Below are positions 27,268-35,577 of a stretch of DNA of 64,000 nucleotides, in pieces. The position numbers and the translations under genes are program-made. Every line of letters begins with the position of its first letter. The stretch's first letter is position 1. The DNA lies in contig NZ_JAHSTS010000002.1 of assembly GCF_019145435.1 (NCBI RefSeq), positions 868,001 through 932,000 of the forward strand, written 5' to 3'. The notes under the pieces are model-generated. The model saw nothing but the letters and a program-made list of their open reading frames with translations, was not told the origin of the DNA and made no database searches. Source of the DNA: Pseudomonas ekonensis. Its GTDB lineage: Bacteria; Pseudomonadota; Gammaproteobacteria; Pseudomonadales; Pseudomonadaceae.

Positions 27268-28346
27268 AGCGCGCCCCGGTACAGGTTCAGCTGGCCGAGG
27301 GAGACCCGGCGCATGTCATCGCCGTTCTGCCACGCCAGGTGCCAGTCGAGGGTCTGGGTCAGGCATTGCTGCAAGCTCCAGCGCGGCTGCCAGCCCAGCA
27401 CCTGACGGGCGCGGCTGCTGTCCAGGCGCAGCAGGCCGGCCTCGTGCAGCTCGCTCGGCTCGATGCGCAGGCCACGGGCCTGGGGCCAGCGGTTGGCGAG
27501 CAGTTCCACCACTTCGCCGACGCTGCACATGTCCGCCTCGCCCGGGCCGAAGTTCCACGCGCCTGCGTACTCCGGGCCCTCTTCGTAGAGGCCGGCCGCC
27601 AGTTGCAGGTAGCCGGCCAGCGGCTCCAGCGCGTGCTGCCACGGGCGCACGGCCTGCGGGTAGCGCAGGGTCACCGGCTCGTCGGCCGACCAGGCTTTCA
27701 GTACATCGGGAATCAGCCGTTCAGGGGCGAAATCGCCGCCGCCCAGCACATTGCCCGCACGCGCCGTAGCCAGGGCCAGACCGTGTTCGGCGTACTTGTC
27801 CGCCGGGAAGAACGACGCCGCGTAAGATTGCGCCAACAGTTCGCAGCAGGCCTTGCTGCTGCTGTAAGGGTCGTGGCCGCCGAGGGCTTCGTCCTCGCGG
27901 TAGGGCCACAGCCATTCCTTGTTGGCGTAGACCTTGTCGGTGGTCACCAGCACGCAGGCCCGCACGCAGCCGACCTGACGGATCGCTTCGAGCAGGTTGA
28001 GGGTGCCCATGACGTTGCTGGAATAGGTACCCAGCGGATCGCGGTAGCCTTCGCGCACCAACGGCTGGGCCGCCAGGTGCAGGACGATCTCAGGCTCGGT
28101 GTCGGCGATGGTTTCCAGCAAGGCGCCCAGGTCGCGCAGGTCGCCGCGCTGATCGTTGATGCCTTCGTGCACCCGCGCCAGTTCGAACAGGTTCGGTTCG
28201 GTCGCCGGGTCGAGGGCGAAGCCGCTGACCTGCGCGCCCAGGCTTTGCAGCCACAGGGTCAGCCAGCTGCCCTTGAAACCGGTGTGGCCGGTGACCAGAA
28301 CCCGCTTGCCGCGCCAGAACTCCGGACTCAGGCCCATTGCTTCCAT
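27264..28346 (-). CDS. rfbG: RfbG, CDP-glucose 4,6-dehydratase
   Basis: RfbG converts CDP-glucose to CDP-4-keto-6-deoxyglucose. The 360-aa SDR has [18 protein letters not shown], the marker distinguishing CDP-glucose dehydratases from RmlB-type enzymes, [20 protein letters not shown] and the active site [12 protein letters not shown]. The ATG at 28346 lies 5 bases after GGAG and overlaps the end of rfbF by 19 bases; an ATG three codons further in is possible. It acts directly after RfbF. Confidence 0.93.
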   Translation of the reverse strand: MEAMGLSPEFWRGKRVLVTGHTGFKGSWLTLWLQSLGAQVSGFALDPATEPNLFELARVHEGINDQRGDLRDLGALLETIADTEPEIVLHLAAQPLVREGYRDPLGTYSSNVMGTLNLLEAIRQVGCVRACVLVTTDKVYANKEWLWPYREDEALGGHDPYSSSKACCELLAQSYAASFFPADKYAEHGLALATARAGNVLGGGDFAPERLIPDVLKAWSADEPVTLRYPQAVRPWQHALEPLAGYLQLAAGLYEEGPEYAGAWNFGPGEADMCSVGEVVELLANRWPQARGLRIEPSELHEAGLLRLDSSRARQVLGWQPRWSLQQCLTQTLDWHLAWQNGDDMRRVSLGQLNLYRGAL

Positions 28347-29101
28347 GGGGCCTCCCCGCTCTGCCACAGCGCTTCGAGGTGGTTCTTGTCGCGCAGGGTA
28401 TCCATCGGGTGCCAGAAACCTTCATGCTGGAACGCCTGCAACTGCTGTTCGGCGGCGAGGTTGGCCAGCGGTTCGGCCTCCCAGGAGGTCTGGTCGCAAG
28501 CGATGTAAGGCAGCACCTTGGGCGACAACACGAAGAAGCCGCCGTTGATCCAGCCACCGTCGCCCCGGGGCTTTTCGGTGAAGCCCAGCACGCGGTCGCC
28601 GTCGCGCTCCAGCGCGCCGTAACGGCCTGGCGGCTGCACGGCGGTGACGGTGGCCAGCTTGCCGTGGCTCAGGTGGAAGTCCACCAGCTCGCCGATGTTG
28701 AGGTCGGACACGCCGTCGCCGTAGGTGAAGCAGAACGCCTCTTCGCCTTCCAGGTAGCGTGCGGCGCGGCGCAGGCGGCCGCCGGTCATCGTGTCTTCGC
28801 CGGTGTCCACCAGCGTCACGCGCCACGGCTCGCTGTAGTTCTGGTGCACGTCCATGCGGTTGTTGCGCATGTCGAAGGTGACGTCGGAGGTGTGCAGGAA
28901 GTAGTTGGCGAAGAAGTCCTTGATCGCGTAGCCCTTGTAGCCGAGGCAGATCACGAAGTCGTGGATCCCGTGGGCGGAATACTGCTTCATGATGTGCCAG
29001 AGAATTGGCTTGCCGCCGATCTCGATCATCGGCTTGGGCTTGAGGTGCGATTCCTCGCTGATGCGCGTACCGAGCCCACCCGCCAAAATAACTGCCTTCA
29101 T
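28328..29101 (-). CDS. rfbF: RfbF, glucose-1-phosphate cytidylyltransferase
   Basis: RfbF makes CDP-glucose from CTP and glucose-1-phosphate. The 257-aa protein has the nucleotidyltransferase signature ([40 protein letters not shown]), the Mg-binding [13 protein letters not shown] and [16 protein letters not shown] strong GAGGGGAG precedes the ATG. It is the first gene of the coupled glycosylation operon on the minus strand, so the operon promoter should lie in 29102-29292. I saw no convincing sigma28 or sigma54 site there. Confidence 0.94.
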   Translation of the reverse strand: MKAVILAGGLGTRISEESHLKPKPMIEIGGKPILWHIMKQYSAHGIHDFVICLGYKGYAIKDFFANYFLHTSDVTFDMRNNRMDVHQNYSEPWRVTLVDTGEDTMTGGRLRRAARYLEGEEAFCFTYGDGVSDLNIGELVDFHLSHGKLATVTAVQPPGRYGALERDGDRVLGFTEKPRGDGGWINGGFFVLSPKVLPYIACDQTSWEAEPLANLAAEQQLQAFQHEGFWHPMDTLRDKNHLEALWQSGEAPWKQWA

Positions 29102-29292
29102 CGTCTCCCCTCTCGTTCGTCACAGGGCTGCGCGCGGCGTTCTTGAGCCTGGCGGGCCTTCTGGCTAAACCTTTTTGCCGTTGCGGGCGCCTGGGCAATG
29201 GCCGCGAGCGCTCGTTTTATGGCGATTTGAGGGGGACTTGCAGGAAACGCGCCAGCTCTGCGGGCGTTGCGTCGGCGGGGACGGCGGGCATG

Positions 29293-29328
29293 AAAAAGGG
29301 ATGGATCCGTCGCCGGGGCCATCCCTTT
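29293..29328 (-). terminator. Terminator of the first RTX gene
   Basis: The inverted repeat AAAGGGATGG / CCATCCCTTT is followed on the minus strand by TTTCA, 29 bases beyond the RTX stop codon. It isolates the RTX gene from the rfbF-led operon. Confidence 0.8.
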
Positions 29329-29356
29329 CTTGTGGCTGCATCAATGCATCGGTGGA

Positions 29357-31363
29357 TCAGCCGAAAAGCGCGAACCCATCGACAGTGGCACGCAGGTCGT
29401 AAGACTGGCCGTCGGCGGTCTGCAGGATCTCGATGTTGTCATTCCCGGCATACCAACCCTGCAGCTTGACGCCGCTGTCCGGAACACCGGCGCTGCCATC
29501 ATTGACGCTGTGCAGGTACGCGTCGTCGCCGACACGGGTGACGTTCAACTGGCTGATGTTGGCAATGGTATTGAGGATCAGGGTGTCGTTGATCTCCCAG
29601 CCGGACTGGTCCTGAATCGTCACCAGACCGGTCGTGTTGACGATGTAGGTATCGTCCCCGCTGCCGCCCATCGCGACGCCGCCGCTGTTCGACTGCCCGG
29701 CAAGGTTGAGCACCAGCACGTCGTTGCCGCCGCCACCGGACAACAGGTAATTGCTGCCGGTACCGGTGAGCAGGTCAAAGCCCTCCTCACCAAAGGCACT
29801 GCCACTGCCGACCGTGATGGTGTCATTGCCATCGCCACCGTAGGCAAGGGTGCCCAAGTCATTTTTGGCGCCGACGATCACGTCATCGCCGGCACCGCCA
29901 TTGAGGATGTCAGCCTGCGCGGCATCGCTGTCGAGCCCCGACTTCAGCCCGCCGTAGAGGTAGTCGTTGCCGTAGTCGCCGTTCAGCGTGTCGTTGCCGT
30001 CGCTGCCTTCGAAGATATCGTCGCCCATGCTGCCCGTCATGACGTCGTCGAAGTGACTGCCACGCAGCGCCTCGATGTTCAGATACATGTCGCCCTGGGC
30101 CGTGCCGTTCTGGCCCAGTTGCCACATCCCGACCGCCACACCGACATCGCTGTCCTCATAGCTGACGGTATCCATCCCCTCGCCGCCGTCGAAGACGTCC
30201 TGACCGAGACCACCGTAGAACACGTCATTACCGATGCCACCGACGATGATGTTGTCACCGTCATTGCCATAACCTGTGAAATCGGCAGTGCCGGTGTAGG
30301 TCATTTTTTCGATGAACGGATCCATCTTCATCAGCGACAGGTTGGTGTACAGCTCGTCAAAGCCATCAGTCTCGCCCTCGATGATGCTCACGCCAATGCT
30401 GTTGACCGTGTAGATGTCACCGCCTCGGCCACCTTCGAAGGTGATGCCCGCCGAGTTGGCAGTGAAGTGGTCGGCCAGATCCGAACCGACGATTTTTTCC
30501 ACGTTGATCAGGGTGTCGCCTTCGGCGTAGCCACCCGTTCCAAAGGCCTTGCCATCGTGAAATTCGAAGGTGACCGCATCGTTCGAACGGCTGTAGTCGG
30601 CAGCGTCGAAACCATCGGCGCCGTCCATGACCATGGCGCTCTCGCCGGCAAAGATCACATCGTTGAAATTCGAACCCTGCACGCCCTCGATACTCGAGTA
30701 GGTATCGCCGAAAGCGAAACCGGTGGCGCCCCAGATGCTGGACAACTCGATACTGAGCCCTTCAGGGCTGTCGGTGTAGCTGACAGTATCGAAGCCTTCA
30801 CCGCCCACGAACTGATCGCCGCCATCGCCGCCCCACAGCACGTCATTGCCGGCACCGCCAACAATCACGTTCATCTGGGCATTGCCGTAGCCATTGAAGT
30901 CGCCCGTGCCGGTGAAGGTGAGTTTCTCCAGGAACGGATCAAGCTTCATGGTGTTGACGCTGGTGCGCAGCTCGTCATAGCCGCCGCGTTCCTCTTCAAT
31001 GATCGTCACGCCTTCGCTGTCGATGAGGTAGATATCGTCACCGCCAGCCCCCTCCAGCGTCACCCCGGCAACCGAACTGGCCAGCGTGTCGTTGTTGGAG
31101 CTGCCGATGACTTTCTCGATATTGACCAGCGTATCGACGGATCCATCCGCCTTGGTGACCGTCGCCAGCGTTTCGCGCAGATCGACACTGACACCCGCCT
31201 GCATCAGCCCATAGTCCGCCGCATCGAACCCTTCCCCGCCATCCAGAAGATCCGAGCCGGCGCTGGCCCAAAGCCGATCGTCCGACTCCAGTCCGTAGAG
31301 TTCGTCATTGTCTTGAGTGCCGCCCATGAAATCCGCATCACTCGTTCCATTCATCACTGCCAT
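29357..31363 (-). CDS. RTX-type calcium-binding repeat protein, shorter
   Basis: The 668-aa protein consists almost entirely of haemolysin-type calcium-binding repeats (GGxGxDxux nonapeptides such as GGAGNDVLWGGDGGDQF and GSDGNDTLNGDYGNDYLYGG) interspersed with longer beta-rich modules of about 200 residues. No enzymatic domain or N-terminal signal peptide is seen. The C-terminal 100 residues resemble those of the larger neighbour and end in FALFG, which fits a C-terminal type I secretion signal. RTX proteins fold on binding calcium outside the cell. The sigma28-like promoter at 31459-31486 suggests late flagellar expression. Acidic composition and lack of any toxin domain argue for a surface or adhesion role (inference). 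Confidence 0.85.
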   Translation of the reverse strand: MAVMNGTSDADFMGGTQDNDELYGLESDDRLWASAGSDLLDGGEGFDAADYGLMQAGVSVDLRETLATVTKADGSVDTLVNIEKVIGSSNNDTLASSVAGVTLEGAGGDDIYLIDSEGVTIIEEERGGYDELRTSVNTMKLDPFLEKLTFTGTGDFNGYGNAQMNVIVGGAGNDVLWGGDGGDQFVGGEGFDTVSYTDSPEGLSIELSSIWGATGFAFGDTYSSIEGVQGSNFNDVIFAGESAMVMDGADGFDAADYSRSNDAVTFEFHDGKAFGTGGYAEGDTLINVEKIVGSDLADHFTANSAGITFEGGRGGDIYTVNSIGVSIIEGETDGFDELYTNLSLMKMDPFIEKMTYTGTADFTGYGNDGDNIIVGGIGNDVFYGGLGQDVFDGGEGMDTVSYEDSDVGVAVGMWQLGQNGTAQGDMYLNIEALRGSHFDDVMTGSMGDDIFEGSDGNDTLNGDYGNDYLYGGLKSGLDSDAAQADILNGGAGDDVIVGAKNDLGTLAYGGDGNDTITVGSGSAFGEEGFDLLTGTGSNYLLSGGGGNDVLVLNLAGQSNSGGVAMGGSGDDTYIVNTTGLVTIQDQSGWEINDTLILNTIANISQLNVTRVGDDAYLHSVNDGSAGVPDSGVKLQGWYAGNDNIEILQTADGQSYDLRATVDGFALFG

Positions 31364-31458
31364 GTGTTTCTTCCTTGCGTGGTTGTTGAATCCTGAACCG
31401 GTGGCGCAGACCTCTCTCCCAGGCCTGCCACCTGATCACCTAAACGGCGAATACGAAG

Positions 31459-31486
31459 CTATCGACTCGAAAAAACCAAAGCTTGA
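31459..31486 (-). promoter_or_regulatory. Sigma28-like promoter of the shorter RTX gene
   Basis: On the minus strand TCAAG is followed after 15 bases by GTCGATAG, about 95 bases upstream of the ATG. The gap is one base longer than in the fliC promoter, but the same layout, with TTTGG after the -35, occurs ahead of the larger RTX gene. Confidence 0.6.
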
Positions 31487-31540
31487 CACCCACCGCGAAA
31501 AAGACTTTGCGGTGGTCGTCGGGTATGAACGCCAGCCGCA

Positions 31541-31588
31541 AAAAAGGCACGCCCCCGAATCTTCAGATCCGGGGGCGTGCCTTTTTCA
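31541..31588. terminator. Terminator of the larger RTX gene
   Basis: An AAAAAGGCACGCCCCCG-type inverted repeat with a GATTCTGAAGATC-like loop region and a T-run on both strands (minus strand ends GCCTTTTTTG). It lies 47 bases beyond the stop codon at 31635. Confidence 0.85.
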
Positions 31589-31634
31589 GGCCGGCGTGTT
31601 CAAGCAAACACTTCAACCCTTCGCAGCGCGCCGC

Positions 31635-34600
31635 TCAACCAAACAGGGCAAACGCATCGCTGTTGGCCGGCAGGTTGATCAACTGTCCGTCGGCCGTCTG
31701 GATCTGCTCGATGGTGGCGGAGCCGGCGAACCAGTCCTTGAGCAGCACACCCTCTTGCGGCGTCTGCCCGGCCACGAACTTCGACTCGTGCAGATAGAGG
31801 TCGTCGCCGACGCGGTCAGCAAGCAGATCCGTGCTGCGGATGAGCGACAGAATCACTTTGTCGCCACGGCTGGCGCCGTCGTCCTGGATCGAGACCAGCG
31901 CCCGGGTGCTGACGGTATAGGTGTCGTCACCTTCACCGCCGTTGGCCCAGCCGCTGCCTTGCAGCACCAGCCGGTCGTCGCCCGCGCCGCCGAACAGCGA
32001 GAAGCCGGTGCCCGTGCCGGTCAGCAGGTCATTGCCGTCGCCGCCGTCGGCCATGCCGTAGGTCACGGTGATGACGTCGCCGCCCGCTTCGCCGTAGGCG
32101 CGGCTGCCGTGGTCGTCGGCGGCGGTGACGATGGTGTCGTTGCCGTTGCCGCCGTAGATCACGTCGGCCTGCGGCCCGTTGGTCAAGCCGTCGAGGGTGA
32201 ACGGCCCGATCTGCGACACCAGGCCGCCATAGAGGTAATCGTTGCCGTCGCCGCCATAGATGACGTCGTTGCCGAGGCCGCCTTCCAGGTAATTGACGCC
32301 GGCATCGCCGGTCAGGCTGTCGTTGAAGTGACTGCCCACCACCCGCTCGATATTGCTCAGCACGTCGCCCTCGGCGTCCCCGCCCTGGTTGACGTTGGTC
32401 TGCAGGTTGACCGTGACGCCCGTGGCGCTGGTGATGTACCAGACGCTGTCCTGGCCTTCGCGCCCGTCGATGGTGTCTGCGCCGGCACCGCCGATGAAGG
32501 TGTCGGCCAGGCGCGAGCCTGACAGCGTGTCGTTGAAGCCGGAGCCCTGGAACAGTTCGATGTTGACGTAGGTGTCGCCCGCCGCATCGCCGGCGTTGGC
32601 GCCGGTGGTCAGGTCGATGGTCACGGCGCTGTCCGACAGCTCGTAGCTGACCAGATCCTGACCTCCTGCGCCATCCAGGCCCATGGCCGCGCTGGCGCCA
32701 TAGAAAATGTCGTTGTAGTTCGAACCCCGGATCGCTTCGATGCCGGTGTAGGTATCACCGGCAGCGATGCCGGAGTGCACGCCTGTCTTCAGGTTGAGGG
32801 TCACGGCCACTTTGCTGTCGAGGTAACCCACCGTGTCGTAACCGCTGCCGCCGATGAACTGGTCAGCGCCCGCGCCACCGTACAGCGTGTCGTTGCCCGA
32901 ACCGCCGGTGATGATGTTGTCGCCGGCATTGCCCCAACCGGTGTACGCACCGTTGCCGATGAAGGTCAGGCGCTCGACATTGTCTGCCAGGTAGGTGCCG
33001 CTCGGATTGACCACGGTGACGCGCACCTCGTCATTGCCGCCACCCGCCTGCTCGACGATGGTCGGCGTCACGCCGGTGCTGATGTAGTAGATGTCGTCAC
33101 CCGCCCCACCCTCCAGGCGGACCGCCGTGGCCGTGTGGTCCGGGCCCGAGGTCAGGACGTCGTCGAACGCCGAGCCGATGACGTTCTCGATGCCGGTCAG
33201 GGTGGTGCCCTCGGCGTCGCCGCCCTTGCCCGCCGCACCGGTGCCGAAACGCACCTCGACGGTGACCCCGGCCGACGAGCCCGAGTAGTCCACCGTGTCG
33301 AAGCCCGCGCCGCCGTCGAAGTGCATGCCGCGGCCGTCGCCGACGAAGGTGTCGTTGTAGTTCGAGCCCTTGATCGTCTCGATCTCGGTGTAGGTGTCGC
33401 CCGCCGCGATCCCGGTGTTCACGCCGGTCTTGAGGTTGACCGTCACGCCGGTCTTGCTGTCGGTGTAGCCGGCGATGTCCAGCCCCGCGCCGCCGACGAA
33501 CCGATCCGCGCCTGCGCCGCCGTACAGCGTGTCGTTGCCCGAGCCGCCGGTGATGACGTTGTCCAGGTCGTTGCCGTAGCCGATGAAGGCCTTGTCGCCC
33601 AGGTAGGTCAGGCGCTCGACGTTCGCCGCCAGCACGGTGCCGCTCGGGTTGATCACCGTCACCCGCACTTCGTCGTTGCCGCCGCCGGCCTGCTCGACGA
33701 TGGTCGGCGTCACGCCGGTGCCGATGTAGTAGATGTCGTCGCCCGCTCCGCCCTCCAGGCGGACCGCCGTGGCCGTGTGGTCCGGGCCCGAGGTCAGGAC
33801 GTCGTCGAACGCCGAGCCGATGACGTTCTCGATGCCGGTCAGGGTGGTGCCTTCGGCGTCGCCGCCCTTGCCCGCCGCGCCGGTGCCGAAACGCACCTCG
33901 ACGGTGACCCCGGCCGACGAGCCCGAGTAGTCCACCGTGTCGAAGCCCGCGCCGCCGTCGAAGTGCATGCCGCGGCCGTCGCCGACGAAGGTGTCGTTGT
34001 AGTTCGAGCCCTTGATCGTCTCGATCTCGGTGTAGGTGTCGCCCGCCGCGATCCCGGTGTTCACGCCGGTCTTGAGGTTGACCGTCACGCCGGTCTTGCT
34101 GTCGGTGTAGCCGGCGATGTCCAGCCCCGCGCCGCCGACGAACCGGTCCGCGCCTGCGCCGCCGTACAGCGTGTCGTTGCCCGAGCCGCCGGTGATGACG
34201 TTGTCCAGGTCGTTGCCGTAGCCGATGAAGGCCTTGTCGCCCAGGTAGGTCAGGCGCTCGACGTTCGCCGCCAGCACGGTGCCGCTCGGGTTGATCACCG
34301 TCACGCGCACTTCGTCATTGCCGCCGCCGGCCTGCTCGACGATGGTCGGCGTCACGCCGGTGCCGATGTAGTAGATGTCGTCGCCCGCGCCGCCTTCGAA
34401 GCGGATCGCGGTGGCCGTGGCGTCAGGCCCGGAGGTGAAGACGTCGTTGAACGCCGAGCCGATGACGTTCTCGATGCTTGTCAGCGTGGTGCCTTCGGCA
34501 TCGCCGCCCTTGCCGGCCAGGCCGGTGCCCAGGCGCACGTCCACGTTGACGCCCTCGGCCGAGCCCGAGTAGTCCACGGTGTCGACACCGCCGCCACCGT

Positions 34601-35363
34601 CGATGGCCCGGCCGCTGCCGTCGCCGATGAAGGTGTCGGCGTAGTTCGATCCCTTGAAGGCTTCGATGTCGGTGTAGGTGTCGCCGGCGGCGATGCCGGT
34701 GTTTACGCCGGTCTTGAGGTTGATCGTCACGCCGGTCTTGCTGTCGGTGTAGCTGACGGTGTCACGTCCGGCGCCGCCGACGAACCGGTCCGCGCCCGCA
34801 CCACCGTACAGGGTGTCGTTGCCCGAGCCGCCGGTGATGACGTTGTCCAGGTCGTTGCCGTAGCCGATGAAGGCCTTGTCGCCGAGGTAGGTCAGGCGTT
34901 CGATGTTCGCCGCCAGCACGGTGCCGCTCGGGTTGATCACCGTCACCCGCACTTCGTCATTGCCGCCGCCGGCCTGCTCGACGATGGTCGGCGTCACGCC
35001 GTTGCCGATGTAGTAGATGTCGTCGCCCGCGCCGCCTTCGAAGCGGATCGCGGTGGCCGTGGCGTCAGGCCCGGAGGTGAAGACGTCGTTGAACGCCGAG
35101 CCGATGACGTTCTCGATGCCGGTCAGGACATCGCCTTCGGCATCCCCGCCGCGCCCGACCAGCCCCGTGCCCAGGCGCACGTCCACATTGACGCCCTCGG
35201 CCGAAGCCGAATAGTCGACCGTATCGACACCGCCGCCGCCGTTGATCTTGTCCGCGCCGGCGCTGCCCTTGATCACATCGTTGCCGCCCAGGGCATTGAT
35301 CTCGTCGTCCCCGTCCGTACCTGTCAGCGTGTCCGCGCCGTTTGTTCCATTGATGATTGCCAT
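31635..35363 (-). CDS. RTX-type calcium-binding repeat protein, larger, with 214-aa tandem repeats
   Basis: The 1242-aa protein opens with MAIINGTNGADTLTGTDGDD and is made of RTX nonapeptides within four tandem 214-residue modules (each containing FEGGAGDDIYYIG, PTIVEQAGGGNDEVRVTV, NPSGTVLAANVERLTYLG and GSGNDTLYGGAGADRF), followed by divergent repeats and a C-terminal domain ending FALFG. The modules are nearly identical at DNA level. No signal peptide or catalytic domain is visible; export by a type I system through the C-terminus is expected, but no such system is encoded nearby. The translation start region (GCAAGGAAGAAACACATG) is identical to that of the shorter RTX gene. A sigma28-like promoter lies upstream. 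Confidence 0.87.
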   Translation of the reverse strand: MAIINGTNGADTLTGTDGDDEINALGGNDVIKGSAGADKINGGGGVDTVDYSASAEGVNVDVRLGTGLVGRGGDAEGDVLTGIENVIGSAFNDVFTSGPDATATAIRFEGGAGDDIYYIGNGVTPTIVEQAGGGNDEVRVTVINPSGTVLAANIERLTYLGDKAFIGYGNDLDNVITGGSGNDTLYGGAGADRFVGGAGRDTVSYTDSKTGVTINLKTGVNTGIAAGDTYTDIEAFKGSNYADTFIGDGSGRAIDGGGGVDTVDYSGSAEGVNVDVRLGTGLAGKGGDAEGTTLTSIENVIGSAFNDVFTSGPDATATAIRFEGGAGDDIYYIGTGVTPTIVEQAGGGNDEVRVTVINPSGTVLAANVERLTYLGDKAFIGYGNDLDNVITGGSGNDTLYGGAGADRFVGGAGLDIAGYTDSKTGVTVNLKTGVNTGIAAGDTYTEIETIKGSNYNDTFVGDGRGMHFDGGAGFDTVDYSGSSAGVTVEVRFGTGAAGKGGDAEGTTLTGIENVIGSAFDDVLTSGPDHTATAVRLEGGAGDDIYYIGTGVTPTIVEQAGGGNDEVRVTVINPSGTVLAANVERLTYLGDKAFIGYGNDLDNVITGGSGNDTLYGGAGADRFVGGAGLDIAGYTDSKTGVTVNLKTGVNTGIAAGDTYTEIETIKGSNYNDTFVGDGRGMHFDGGAGFDTVDYSGSSAGVTVEVRFGTGAAGKGGDAEGTTLTGIENVIGSAFDDVLTSGPDHTATAVRLEGGAGDDIYYISTGVTPTIVEQAGGGNDEVRVTVVNPSGTYLADNVERLTFIGNGAYTGWGNAGDNIITGGSGNDTLYGGAGADQFIGGSGYDTVGYLDSKVAVTLNLKTGVHSGIAAGDTYTGIEAIRGSNYNDIFYGASAAMGLDGAGGQDLVSYELSDSAVTIDLTTGANAGDAAGDTYVNIELFQGSGFNDTLSGSRLADTFIGGAGADTIDGREGQDSVWYITSATGVTVNLQTNVNQGGDAEGDVLSNIERVVGSHFNDSLTGDAGVNYLEGGLGNDVIYGGDGNDYLYGGLVSQIGPFTLDGLTNGPQADVIYGGNGNDTIVTAADDHGSRAYGEAGGDVITVTYGMADGGDGNDLLTGTGTGFSLFGGAGDDRLVLQGSGWANGGEGDDTYTVSTRALVSIQDDGASRGDKVILSLIRSTDLLADRVGDDLYLHESKFVAGQTPQEGVLLKDWFAGSATIEQIQTADGQLINLPANSDAFALFG
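32773..35340 (-). repeat. 642-bp tandem repeats in the larger RTX gene
   Basis: Four copies with an exact 642-bp period (a recurring landmark is at 33091, 33733, 34375 and 35017), each encoding 214 aa in frame. The copies around 33091-33732 and 33733-34374 are almost base-identical; the copy nearest the 3' end is the most diverged. The exact boundaries are approximate. Confidence 0.92.
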
Positions 35364-35444
35364 GTGTTTCTTCCTTGCCTTTGATTGATCCGGTACTCGC
35401 CGGCGGAACGGCCCAGCCGTCCATTCCGAACGAACGATTGAGTC

Positions 35445-35472
35445 TTATCGACAGGCGAATGCCAAACCTTGA
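35445..35472 (-). promoter_or_regulatory. Sigma28-like promoter of the larger RTX gene
   Basis: On the minus strand TCAAG is followed after 15 bases by GTCGATAA, about 80 bases upstream of the ATG. It agrees with the site before the shorter RTX gene and, apart from one extra spacer base, with the fliC promoter. Confidence 0.65.
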
Positions 35473-35520
35473 ACCGACACCCCGTCGGCAGCCGCGAAAT
35501 AGAGAGGTTCGTCACGGCAA

Positions 35521-35554
35521 AAAAAAGAGGCGACCGCACAGGTCGCCTCTTTTT
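35521..35554. terminator. Terminator of the giant glycosyltransferase gene
   Basis: The inverted repeat AAAAAGAGGCGACC / GGTCGCCTCTTTTT has a short loop and is A/T-flanked on both sides, 24 bases beyond the stop at 35578. Confidence 0.85.
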
Positions 35555-35577
35555 GACAGCATGCCGTCTCGAACCGG

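Noticed and set aside
32773..35340. Periodic repeats considered as a CRISPR-like array
   Set aside because: The period is 642 bp and the whole unit is coding and conserved; there are no short repeats with unique spacers.
32775..35384. Plus-strand 869-codon repeated frame
   Set aside because: Mirror of the RTX repeats on the minus strand, which have clear nonapeptides, a ribosome-binding site and a promoter.
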